Positions 8,412-16,535 of a stretch of DNA of 64,000 nucleotides are shown here, piece by piece. The DNA is taken from positions 92,601 through 156,600 of the forward strand of contig NZ_QVLR01000019.1 of the NCBI RefSeq assembly GCF_014822185.1. Reading direction: 5' to 3'. The position numbers were made by a program, and so were the translations under genes. The notes under the pieces were generated by a model. That model had not been told where the DNA came from and did no database searches. It saw only the letters and a program-made list of their open reading frames with translations. Every line of letters begins with the position of its first letter. Position 1 is the stretch's first letter. Source of the stretch: Azoarcus sp. Aa7. Lineage in GTDB: Bacteria; Pseudomonadota; Gammaproteobacteria; Burkholderiales; Rhodocyclaceae.

Positions 8412-9119
8412 ATGCCTGAAACCGGTTACATCGCAGCCTTCCTGATCGGCCTTCTGGGAGGCACGCACTGCGTCAGCATGTGCGGCGGCATCGTCGGCGC
8501 GCTCACCGTGAACATGCCGGGCCGGACCGGGCGCCAGTGGCCGGTTCACCTCGCCTACAACCTCGGCCGGGTCGCGACCTACACGATGCTGGGCGGGGCG
8601 CTCGGTGCCCTCGGCACGGTCGGCATGCTGTTCTCGGACATCCTTCCCGTGCAGATGGGCTTGTACGTGCTCGCGAACCTGATGCTCGTCGCCTTGGGCC
8701 TGTACCTGACCGGCTTCACCCGGCTGCTCGCGCCGGTGGAGCGGGCGGGCCTGGTGCTGTGGAAACGAGTGCAGCCCTTTACCGCACGCTTCATCCCCGC
8801 CCGTTCGGTCGGGCAGGCCCTGCCGCTGGGGCTGTTGTGGGGATTACTGCCCTGCGGCCTCGTCTACAGCGTGCTGACGACGGCGCTGGTGACCGGTTCG
8901 GCCGGGCGCGGGGCGGGGCTGATGCTGGCTTTCGGGCTCGGCACGCTGCCGAACCTGATGCTCGCGGGCATGGTGTTCAAGCGCTTTCGCGATATCACGC
9001 GCAATCGCCGCGTGCGATTCGTCGCCGGGATGCTCGTGCTGGGGTTCGGCGTGTTCGGGCTGTTTCATGCGCCCAGCCTCGGCGGCGCCCTCTGGCGCGG
9101 CGTCGTGTGCGAGGTCTGA
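8412..9119 (+). CDS. TauE/SafE (cytochrome-biogenesis-like) membrane protein, cbb3 or copper-related candidate
   Basis: 235 residues with about six membrane helices. The signature motifs of the DsbD-like/UreH-like 'sulfite exporter' group are present: GGTHCVSMCGGI near the N-terminus and GLLPCGLVYSVL in the middle, both with cysteines inside membrane helices. In other proteobacteria a similar protein sits between cbb3 oxidase maturation genes and hemN/anr, and its place here between hemN and the copper genes fits a role in copper or cytochrome maturation rather than sulfite export; this is inference. I chose ATG 8412; a TTG at 8397 is an in-frame alternative. No strong ribosome site is visible. 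Confidence 0.8.
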   Translation: MPETGYIAAFLIGLLGGTHCVSMCGGIVGALTVNMPGRTGRQWPVHLAYNLGRVATYTMLGGALGALGTVGMLFSDILPVQMGLYVLANLMLVALGLYLTGFTRLLAPVERAGLVLWKRVQPFTARFIPARSVGQALPLGLLWGLLPCGLVYSVLTTALVTGSAGRGAGLMLAFGLGTLPNLMLAGMVFKRFRDITRNRRVRFVAGMLVLGFGVFGLFHAPSLGGALWRGVVCEV

Positions 9120-9128
9120 GCGGCGCCG

Positions 9129-9584
9129 TCAGGGCGTCTGCCTGGCGGATCGGGCGCCAGCCTTGCCCCGCGGCGCGGGGGGCGGCTCGGCAGCGTTAGC
9201 GAGCGCGTGGAGAATCGGGCAGGGGGCGGGTGCCTCGGTATGCTCGCAACAGGTCACGAGTCCCTGCAGCGCGCTGCGCATCTCCTCCAGTTGGCGGATG
9301 CGCGACTCGACGTCCGCGATCTTGGACAGGGCGAACGCACGTGCCCGCTCGCGGTCTGTTTCTTCGTCGAGGGCAAGCAGGTCGCCGACCTCGTCGAGAC
9401 TGAAGCCGAGCGACTGGGCGCGGCGGATGAAACGCAGGCGGGCGAGTTCGTCGTTGTCGTAGACGCGAAACGCGCCCTTGCGTGCGCCGTTCGGCGACAG
9501 CAGGCCGCGGCGCTGGTAATAGCGCACCGTCTCGACGCCGACTCCGGCCGATTTCGCCAGCGCACCGATCGTGAGATCGTTCAT
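9129..9584 (-). CDS. MerR-family metal-responsive regulator of the copA locus
   Basis: 151 residues. N-terminal MerR winged helix (TIGALAKSAGVGVETVRYYQRRGLL), long dimer helix (about 80-110), then a metal loop C112-C113-x8-C122 (TCCEHTEAPAPCPIL). This nine-residue spacing between Cys113 and Cys122 resembles ZntR, MerR and PbrR, whereas CueR has eight. The dimer-helix cysteine of those divalent-metal sensors (C79 of ZntR, C82 of MerR) is missing; the region reads DEETDRER. It is divergent from copA and copZ, so copper or silver is the likely signal, but the ligand set is not a standard one. The C-terminal tail after 130 is Pro/Ala/Arg rich and unusual in length. Confidence 0.85.
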   Translation of the reverse strand: MNDLTIGALAKSAGVGVETVRYYQRRGLLSPNGARKGAFRVYDNDELARLRFIRRAQSLGFSLDEVGDLLALDEETDRERARAFALSKIADVESRIRQLEEMRSALQGLVTCCEHTEAPAPCPILHALANAAEPPPAPRGKAGARSARQTP

Positions 9585-9589
9585 GGTAG

Positions 9590-9621
9590 TTGACTCCGTA
9601 CTCGGGTACTGGGTCTAGACT
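9590..9621 (+). promoter_or_regulatory. MerR-type promoter/operator of copA
   Basis: TTGACT (9590-9595) and TAGACT (9616-9621) are separated by 20 bp, the over-long spacing on which MerR-family activators work. Inside the spacer lies the dyad GTAC-TCGG-GTAC (9598-9609), extended on both sides to a 22-bp imperfect palindrome (9593-9614), the same 4-bp-core layout as the mer operator. The site lies just upstream of the divergent MerR gene, which starts at 9584. Confidence 0.8.
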
Positions 9622-9695
9622 GCCATCAAGCGTTCCGTTCCGCAATCGGCGAACGGAATGCGCGGACCCCGGGCATGCATAATGGAGTGGTGCAG

Positions 9696-12098
9696 ATGAG
9701 TGCTCCCGAAACGACAATGAAAAGTCCGACCCTGGAACTGCCGGTTTCCGGGATGACCTGTGCCGCATGTGCGGCGCGGATCGAGAAGGTGCTGAAGCGA
9801 CTGCCGGGTGTCGATGCTTCGGTCAACCTCGCCGCGGAAAAGGCACGCGTGAGTTTTGCCAACCCCGCGAGCGGCCCCGAGCAGGTGATCGCAGCGATCC
9901 GCAAGGCGGGTTTCGATGTGCCGCAGGCCACGATGGAACTTGCCATCACGGGCATGACCTGCGCGGCGTGCGCGACGCGGCTGGAGAAAGTCCTCAACCG
10001 GCTTCCGGGTGTGGATGCGACGGTGAATTTTGCGACCGAGCGCGCGACACTGCGTTACCAGCCCGGTCTCGTGGTGCCGGAGGCGATTCGCGAGGCGGTA
10101 CGCCGCGCGGGCTTCGCGGGTGTCGAGACGGGCGTTGCCGCGCGCGAGCAGCAGCGCCTGCAGCAGGAACAGGCGTGGAAGCGGGAGATGCAGCGCTTCT
10201 GGATCTCGGCCCTGCTCACCTTGCCGCTGTTGGCGCAGATGCCCCTGATGTTCGGCGGACAATCGGCGGGTGCGCATGAACTCGTCCCCCGCTGGATCCA
10301 GTTGCTACTCGCCACGCCGGTACAGTTCTGGATCGGGGCGCGCTTCTACCGCGGCGCGTGGTCCGCTCTGCGCGGCGGAGGGGCAAATATGGATGTACTG
10401 GTGGTGCTCGGCACGTCGATGGCGTGGATCTACAGCACGGTCGTGACGCTGCTCGGTCGTCACGACCTGCACGTGTATTTCGAGGCGTCGGCGACGATCA
10501 TCACCTTGATCCTGCTCGGGAAATTGCTTGAGGCGCGTGCAAAGGCGCGCACGACGGCGGCGCTCGACGCCCTGTTGCGCCTGCAGCCGAAACTCGCGTT
10601 CGTCGAACGCGACGGCGAGATTGTTTCCGTCCCCGTCGAGACCCTGCAGCCCGACGACCGGTTCGTCGTGCGCCCCGGCGATGCCATTCCGGTGGATGGC
10701 GAGGTCGAGTCGGGCGAGTCCGCAATCAACGAGGCGATGCTGACCGGGGAAAGCATGCCGGTCGACAAACGCCCCGGGGAAAAGATCTTTGCCGCGACCC
10801 TGAATGGCCAAGGGGTCTTGCGTTGCCGGGCGACCGGGGTCGGAGCACACACGCTGCTGGCGGGAATCATCCGCATGGTCGAGCAGGCCCAGGGGTCGAA
10901 AGCGCCGGTGCAGCGGCTCGCGGACCGCATCGCGGCCGTATTCGTGCCGGTCGTCGTGGCGATCGCCGCGCTCACTTTCATCGGATGGTGGTGGCTGGCA
11001 GGGGATTTTGCGCAGGCATTGATCAGCGCCGTCGCGGTGCTGGTGATCGCATGTCCCTGCGCGCTCGGGCTGGCCACCCCGACTGCGATCATGGTCGGAA
11101 CGGGGCAGGGCGCGCGCGCGGGGATGCTCGTCAAGAATGCCGAGGCGCTCGAGCTGGCCGAAAAGATTCGCGTGCTCGCGGTCGACAAGACCGGCACGCT
11201 GACCGAAGGCTCGCCCGAGGTGAGCGACGTGATCCCCGCCGCCGGCCGAAGTCGCGAGGAGTTGCTCGCGATCGCGGGCGCCCTCGAGGCGACGAGCGCT
11301 CACCCGATCGCCGCAGCGATCGTCCGCGCCGTGCGCGAATCGGGCGTGTTACTGCCGGCCGCAGCGGACGTCATGGCCGTGGCGGGCAAGGGGCTTGCGG
11401 GCCGCGTCGACGGACGCGACGTGGTCATCGGGACGCAGGCCTTTCTCGATGAACGGCAGGTGGCGGTGGACGCGGCTGCCTGCGAGCGGATTGCGGCGGG
11501 GGGCAAGACCCTCGTTGCCGTTGCCGTTGACGGAGTGTTCGCAGGCGTCATCGGCGTGGCGGACCGCGTTCGCGCCGATTCGGCCGCCGCGGTGGCTCGC
11601 CTCAAGGCGCGCGGCCTGCGGGTGGTGATGCTGACCGGCGATCACCCGGCGACGGCCGCTGCGATCGCGGCGCAGACGGGCATCGAGGATTGGCGCGCCG
11701 GCGTGCTGCCGGGGGACAAAGCCGCGGCGGTGCAGGCGCTCGCAGGCCATGGACGGGTCGGAATGGCCGGAGACGGCATTAACGACGCGCCGGCGCTGGC
11801 GGCGGCCGACGTGTCGTTTGCTATCGGTGTCGGCGCCGACGTCGCGGTCGAGGCCGCGGACATCACGCTGGTGAGGAACAGCCTGCATGGGGTTGCCGAC
11901 GCGATCGATCTGTCGCGGGCGACGCTGTCGAAGATCCGGCAGAATCTGTTCTTTGCCTTCATCTACAACGTGCTGGGCATTCCGCTGGCGGCATTGGGAC
12001 TTCTCAATCCCGTAATTGCCGCTGCGGCGATGGCGATGAGTTCGGTTTCGGTGGTCACCAATTCGCTGCTGCTGCGGCGCTGGGCGCCGGACCGCTGA
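9696..12098 (+). CDS. copA: Copper-exporting P1B-type ATPase
   Basis: 800 residues. It pumps Cu(I) (and Ag(I)) out of the cytoplasm. Two N-terminal metal-binding domains carry GMTCAAC (C22/C25 and C89/C92). Eight membrane helices follow, including the CPC motif C453-P-C455 (VIACPCALGLATPT), with the actuator TGES, the phosphorylation site D497 (VDKTGTLTEG) and the hinge GDGINDAPAL. I start at ATG 9696, which has GGAG 8 bases upstream; the ATG at 9675 lacks a site. A MerR-type promoter lies upstream and copZ follows after 24 bases, so this is a copper-detoxification operon; a role in supplying cbb3 oxidase cannot be excluded given nearby fnr and hemN. Confidence 0.95.
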   Translation: MSAPETTMKSPTLELPVSGMTCAACAARIEKVLKRLPGVDASVNLAAEKARVSFANPASGPEQVIAAIRKAGFDVPQATMELAITGMTCAACATRLEKVLNRLPGVDATVNFATERATLRYQPGLVVPEAIREAVRRAGFAGVETGVAAREQQRLQQEQAWKREMQRFWISALLTLPLLAQMPLMFGGQSAGAHELVPRWIQLLLATPVQFWIGARFYRGAWSALRGGGANMDVLVVLGTSMAWIYSTVVTLLGRHDLHVYFEASATIITLILLGKLLEARAKARTTAALDALLRLQPKLAFVERDGEIVSVPVETLQPDDRFVVRPGDAIPVDGEVESGESAINEAMLTGESMPVDKRPGEKIFAATLNGQGVLRCRATGVGAHTLLAGIIRMVEQAQGSKAPVQRLADRIAAVFVPVVVAIAALTFIGWWWLAGDFAQALISAVAVLVIACPCALGLATPTAIMVGTGQGARAGMLVKNAEALELAEKIRVLAVDKTGTLTEGSPEVSDVIPAAGRSREELLAIAGALEATSAHPIAAAIVRAVRESGVLLPAAADVMAVAGKGLAGRVDGRDVVIGTQAFLDERQVAVDAAACERIAAGGKTLVAVAVDGVFAGVIGVADRVRADSAAAVARLKARGLRVVMLTGDHPATAAAIAAQTGIEDWRAGVLPGDKAAAVQALAGHGRVGMAGDGINDAPALAAADVSFAIGVGADVAVEAADITLVRNSLHGVADAIDLSRATLSKIRQNLFFAFIYNVLGIPLAALGLLNPVIAAAAMAMSSVSVVTNSLLLRRWAPDR

Positions 12099-12122
12099 AC
12101 CGATTTCTCGGGAGAAGCTGAA

Positions 12123-12332
12123 ATGGCGGAAGTGACGATCAAGGTCGAGGACATGAGCTGCGGCGGCTGCGTGCGCAACGTGACGACGGTCCTCAAGGCG
12201 CTGCCGGGCGTGAGCGACGCCCAAGTGTCGCTCGATGCGGCCCAGGCCGTGGTCCGGTACGATCCGGCGAAAGTGTCCGTCGAGGCGATGCGTGCGGCGG
12301 TGGAGGATGCAGGCTTCGCTTGCCCTGCCTGA
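12123..12332 (+). CDS. copZ: Copper chaperone, heavy-metal-associated domain
   Basis: 69 residues, a single HMA fold with the Cu(I) site MSCGGC. CopZ-type proteins carry Cu(I) in the cytoplasm and hand it to the CopA ATPase. It starts 24 bases after copA with a GGAG-type site (gggagaagctga) just before the ATG. The motif (CGGC) differs from the CAAC of the two CopA domains, as usual for the soluble chaperone. It is convergent with the TonB-like gene. Confidence 0.9.
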   Translation: MAEVTIKVEDMSCGGCVRNVTTVLKALPGVSDAQVSLDAAQAVVRYDPAKVSVEAMRAAVEDAGFACPA

Positions 12333-12348
12333 CGAGGCTTGGCTGGGG

Positions 12349-13194
12349 TCAGTCGTCGAGGCGGAAGGCGATGGGCACCAGAAGCGAACTGTCGATGGGT
12401 GTTTCGCCCTGGCGTGCCGGCACGAACCGCCATGACCGCACGGTTTCGAGCGCTGCGTCGTCCAGTCGCGGATGTCCGCTGCTGTGGGCGATTTCGACGG
12501 CCTCTGCTCGTCCGTCGGCGCGAACGCGCACACGCAACGTGACCTTCCCTTGTTCGCCGCGGCGTCGGGACAACTTCGGATATTGCGGAGCAGGGTTGTC
12601 GAGATAGGCGGCGTCGAATCTCGATGCGTGGAACGACGTTCCTGCCCCCGGCGTGGTCGCGGCCGACGCCGGCGCGACTCCCGCGACGCTCGCTGGCGCC
12701 GGGGGGGCGGGTGCGGCGGGTGCGTGCGGATGTCCACCCGGTTGCCGCGGTTCTTCATGCGTCTGCGGCGAGTGCGTGTCGGGCGTCGTGCGCCCGATGG
12801 CAGGTGCGGGCGCTTCCGCGGGAGGCGGGTGGCCGGCAGGAGGTTCCTTCCGGCGTCCCGGGGTTCGCGCGGGCGGCGGGGCGATCTGCTGCCGTGCGGA
12901 AAGGGCCGCATGCGTGGAGGGAGCATCGTGCGGATCGGGTGACGCGATGGCCGTGTCGGGCCGGGGCCGGACATCAGCCGCAAGCAGGCGGACGCTGATC
13001 GCCGCAGTCTCCGCCGGTTGCGGTACCTGATGCGGACCTCCGCCCAGGCCCGAGAGCGCGGCCAGCCCGGCCGCGTGTGCGCCGGCGACCGCAGCCAACC
13101 ATCCCCAATGGACCGCCCGCAGCCCGTGCTTCGGGCGGCGCGATGGTGGCGAGGCCGTGGGAGGCGTTGCGTGCATCCGGAGTGGGGCGTTCAT
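12349..13194 (-). CDS. tonB: TonB-family energy transducer protein
   Basis: 281 residues. One N-terminal membrane helix (WGWLAAVAGAHAAGLAALSGL), then a long Pro/Ala/Arg/His-rich periplasmic linker, then a TonB C-terminal domain from about 195 (NPAPQYPKLSRRRGEQGKV ... LETVRSWRFVPARQGETPI). TonB couples the ExbBD motor to outer-membrane receptors for siderophores, haem, B12 or copper complexes. No exbBD genes are adjacent, so this copy must use partners encoded elsewhere. It is transcribed towards the copper operon. No convincing Fur box is visible upstream. Confidence 0.87.
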   Translation of the reverse strand: MNAPLRMHATPPTASPPSRRPKHGLRAVHWGWLAAVAGAHAAGLAALSGLGGGPHQVPQPAETAAISVRLLAADVRPRPDTAIASPDPHDAPSTHAALSARQQIAPPPARTPGRRKEPPAGHPPPAEAPAPAIGRTTPDTHSPQTHEEPRQPGGHPHAPAAPAPPAPASVAGVAPASAATTPGAGTSFHASRFDAAYLDNPAPQYPKLSRRRGEQGKVTLRVRVRADGRAEAVEIAHSSGHPRLDDAALETVRSWRFVPARQGETPIDSSLLVPIAFRLDD

Positions 13195-13304
13195 GCAATC
13201 AGGGCGCGCGATTATAGCGTGCCGGGCGGAATGCCCGGGGGTACCGGCTGCCCCGTCGGGTCGCCGAATGTTTCAAGCTGCCGACGACGCAGGGCATTTC
13301 CACA

Positions 13305-13310
13305 TATAAT
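13305..13310 (+). promoter_or_regulatory. -10 element of the ppa promoter
   Basis: TATAAT lies 31 bases upstream of the ppa ATG. No good -35 is visible at 16-18 bp spacing (the 17-bp position reads CGACGA), so only the -10 is claimed. Confidence 0.5.
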
Positions 13311-13340
13311 TCGCCCACAAAATTTTCACGGGAGGGAAGT

Positions 13341-13868
13341 ATGGGTTTCGATCAGGTGAAGGCCGGCAAGGACGTGCCGAACGACATCAACGTCATCATC
13401 GAGATTCCGGCGCAGGCCGATCCGATCAAGTTCGAGGTGGATAAGGACAGCGGCGCCGTGTTCGTCGACCGCTTCATGGGCACCTCGATGCGTTATCCGA
13501 TCAACTACGGCTACGTTCCGCACACCATCGCCGGTGACGGCGACCCGGTCGACGTGCTGGTCGTGACGCCCTTCCCGCTGCTGCCGGGCGTGGTGATCCG
13601 CTGCCGTCCCGTCGGCGTGCTGAAGATGGAAGACGAGTCGGGCCAGGACGCGAAGGTTGTCGCGGTTCCCGTCTCCAAGCTGACCCCGCTGTACGACAAG
13701 GTCCAGACCACCGACGACCTGCCCGAGCTGCTGATGAAGCAGACCGTACACTTCTTCGAGCACTACAAGGATCTCGAGCCGGGCAAGTGGGTCAAGGTGC
13801 TGGGCTGGGGTTCGGTCGAAGACGCCAAGAAGGAAATCCTCGACGGTCTCGCCGCCGCCGGCAAGTAA
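13341..13868 (+). CDS. ppa: Inorganic pyrophosphatase, family I
   Basis: 175 residues, the usual length for bacterial soluble family I enzymes. It hydrolyses pyrophosphate to phosphate and so pulls biosynthetic reactions forward. The active-site segment [11 protein letters not shown] with its metal-binding aspartates is present, as are [10 protein letters not shown] and the YGYVPHT strand. GGAGG lies 5-9 bases before the ATG. It is a single-gene unit with its own -10 element and terminator. Confidence 0.96.
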   Translation: MGFDQVKAGKDVPNDINVIIEIPAQADPIKFEVDKDSGAVFVDRFMGTSMRYPINYGYVPHTIAGDGDPVDVLVVTPFPLLPGVVIRCRPVGVLKMEDESGQDAKVVAVPVSKLTPLYDKVQTTDDLPELLMKQTVHFFEHYKDLEPGKWVKVLGWGSVEDAKKEILDGLAAAGK

Positions 13869-13892
13869 GCCCGAGAGCGTTCGCAGGATGAC

Positions 13893-13926
13893 GATGGCCC
13901 GCCCGAGAGCGGGCCATCTGCATTTT
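13893..13926 (+). terminator. Terminator of ppa
   Basis: A 10-bp perfect stem, gatggcccgc with gcgggccatc, with a 6-base loop and a short T-rich tail (tgcatttt). It may also serve the convergent lipoprotein gene. Confidence 0.75.
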
Positions 13927-13943
13927 CGGGGGTGTCGGAAGTC

Positions 13944-14342
13944 CTACCCGAGCTTGCAGTCGCTGGCGAGCGGCTTGTTGGTGTCGCGGTCGAGGAGGAG
14001 GCTCTTCCACGGCAGATCGATCCATACCAGTCCGCTGCGCTCGTCCTCGAAGCGCGGCAGGCCCGAGTGCGACGGATTGCGCGCAAGCTGGTAGCGTTTG
14101 CCGCTCCATCCGATCTGGACCTGGTGGGCATCGCCGGTCGAACGCTGCACGTCGACGCGTCGTCCCATGTCGCAGCGATAGGTGCCGCTCGCGAGCTTGA
14201 ATTCGAGCTGCTGGTTGTCGACGCTTGCCGGCGTGTCGAGAACGCCCGGTTCGGCGCCCGTGGCTGCAGAGGGTGCGGGCGGCGTGGTCGAACAGGCGGC
14301 GAGCGCGAGAAGCGGGGCGAGGAGTGCGAAGCGGACGCGCAT
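13944..14342 (-). CDS. MliC/PliC-like lipoprotein (C-type lysozyme inhibitor fold)
   Basis: 132 residues. A lipoprotein signal peptide ends in LALAAC with the lipidated Cys17, followed by a Pro/Ala linker. The C-terminal half has the layout of the MliC domain: TYRCDMGRRVDVQR, a core strand GKRYQLARNPSHSGLPRFED, and a final cysteine (LASDCKLG) that would pair with the Cys of YRCD. Known members sit in the outer membrane and inhibit C-type lysozymes. The domain call is from pattern, so moderate. I chose ATG 14342 because the signal peptide begins there; an ATG 33 bases upstream is possible. Confidence 0.65.
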   Translation of the reverse strand: MRVRFALLAPLLALAACSTTPPAPSAATGAEPGVLDTPASVDNQQLEFKLASGTYRCDMGRRVDVQRSTGDAHQVQIGWSGKRYQLARNPSHSGLPRFEDERSGLVWIDLPWKSLLLDRDTNKPLASDCKLG

Positions 14343-14507
14343 CGAATGACCCGAAGGAGAACTTGATGATTGCATTCTAGTTCTCCCCGTCGGACATCGT
14401 CCGGGCTGTGCGCAGTCAAGCGTAACAGAAGGTTTCCCGTGCCGCGGCGGCCGTTCGCGCGGGTGTCCTGCTGCCGGGATGGCGGCCGACGCGGTATAGT
14501 TGCGCCC

Positions 14508-16133
14508 ATGAAACAGCATGCTCAATCGCTCTCCATCGCCGTTGCCCAGCTGAATTGCACGGTGGGCGACCTGAAGGCGAACGCCGACCGGATCATCCGC
14601 GCCCTCGATCAAGCCCGCTCGCTCGGTGCCGACCTCGTCCTGACGCCGGAACTCGCGCTGTCGGGCTACCCGCCCGAAGACCTGTTGCTGCGCCCGGATT
14701 TCTATCGCGCATGCGCGCGCGAGGTGTCACGCATCGCCGAGCATACGCAGGGCATCACCCTCGTGCTCGGCCATCCGGAAGCGCGGCAGGCGAAGCGCTA
14801 CAACGCCGCTTCGGTGATCCGCGACGGGCGGATCCTGACCACCTATCACAAGCATCGCCTGCCGAACTACGAAGTGTTCGACGAGGAGCGCTATTTCGAC
14901 CACGGGCGGGCCGCCTGCGTGTTCGACCTGAAGGGCGTCAAGCTCGGCGTGAATATCTGCGCGGACCTGTGGGAATCCGGTCCGGCAGAACTCGCGCGCG
15001 CCGAGGGGGCGCAGGTGCTGCTCGGCCTCAATGCGTCGCCCTACCACATGAACAAGCTTCAGCGCCGCTACGAGGTGTTGCGCGAGCGCGTCGGCGGCAC
15101 CGGCTTGCCGGTCGTTTACTGCAATATGGTGGGCGGGCAGGACGAACTCGTGTTCGATGGTGCCTCGTTCGCGCTCAATGCGGACGGCTCGCTCGCATGG
15201 CAGGCGTCGGCATTCGACGAACGCCTCGACATCGTCTGCCTGCATGACGGGCGCTGGGCTGACGGCGAGCAGGTCGAAGCGCGTCCGATCGAAGCCGAGG
15301 TGTATGAAGCGATCAAGGTCGGCGTGCGCGACTACCTGGGCAAGAACGGCTTCCCGGGCGCCCTGATCGGGCTTTCCGGCGGCATCGACTCCGCGTTGAC
15401 GCTGTGCATCGCGGTCGATGCCTTGGGCGCCGACAAGGTGCGTGCGGTGATGATGCAATCGCCCTACACGGCGCAGATGAGCCTCGACGATTCGCGCGAA
15501 CTGGTGGCGAACCTCGGCGTCCGCTACGACGAAATTCCGATCGAACCGGCGATGAGCACGTTCGCTGGCATGCTTGCCGATCAGTTCCGCGGCCTTCCGG
15601 CCGACACGACCGAAGAGAACCTGCAGAGCCGCATCCGCGGCATGATCCTCATGGCGCTGTCGAACAAGACCGGTGCGATCGTGCTCACGACCGGCAACAA
15701 GAGCGAGATGGCAACCGGCTACGCCACGCTGTACGGCGACATGGCGGGCGGCTTCGCGGTGCTCAAGGACCTCTACAAGACCTTCGTGTTCCGGCTTGCG
15801 CGCTGGCGCAATACGGTCAGCCCGGTGATTCCGGAAAACATCATCACGCGTCCGCCCTCGGCCGAGCTGAAGCCGGACCAGAAGGACCAGGATTCGCTCC
15901 CGCCGTACGAGGTCCTCGATGCGATCATCGAGGCCTACATGGAGCGCGACGAATCGCCGCGGGAGATCGTCGCTGCCGGCTACCCGGAGGCGGAGGTGCG
16001 TCGGACGGTGGCGATGCTCAAGCGCAATGAATACAAGCGCCGCCAGGCGCCGGTCGGGATCCGCGTCACCAAGAGAGGATTCGGCAGAGACTGGCGTTAT
16101 CCGATAACATCGCGCTATCAGGACGAATATTGA
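14508..16133 (+). CDS. nadE: Glutamine-dependent NAD+ synthetase
   Basis: 541 residues. It makes NAD+ from nicotinate adenine dinucleotide, ATP and glutamine. The N-terminal nitrilase-type glutaminase domain has Glu48 (LTPELALSGYP), a lysine in TYHKHRLPNY, and the nucleophile Cys151 (GVNICADLWE). The C-terminal synthetase domain has the pyrophosphatase loop LSGGIDSALT around residue 290 and the TGNKSEMATGY segment. I use ATG 14508, where nitrilase homology begins. glnB follows after 51 bases on the same strand. Confidence 0.95.
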   Translation: MKQHAQSLSIAVAQLNCTVGDLKANADRIIRALDQARSLGADLVLTPELALSGYPPEDLLLRPDFYRACAREVSRIAEHTQGITLVLGHPEARQAKRYNAASVIRDGRILTTYHKHRLPNYEVFDEERYFDHGRAACVFDLKGVKLGVNICADLWESGPAELARAEGAQVLLGLNASPYHMNKLQRRYEVLRERVGGTGLPVVYCNMVGGQDELVFDGASFALNADGSLAWQASAFDERLDIVCLHDGRWADGEQVEARPIEAEVYEAIKVGVRDYLGKNGFPGALIGLSGGIDSALTLCIAVDALGADKVRAVMMQSPYTAQMSLDDSRELVANLGVRYDEIPIEPAMSTFAGMLADQFRGLPADTTEENLQSRIRGMILMALSNKTGAIVLTTGNKSEMATGYATLYGDMAGGFAVLKDLYKTFVFRLARWRNTVSPVIPENIITRPPSAELKPDQKDQDSLPPYEVLDAIIEAYMERDESPREIVAAGYPEAEVRRTVAMLKRNEYKRRQAPVGIRVTKRGFGRDWRYPITSRYQDEY

Positions 16134-16523
<390 letters not shown>

Positions 16524-16535
16524 GCGGCGTCCGTA

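Noticed and set aside
13041..13340. Possible Fur box upstream of the TonB-like gene
   Set aside because: No stretch close to GATAATGATAATCATTATC is seen in the gap to ppa.
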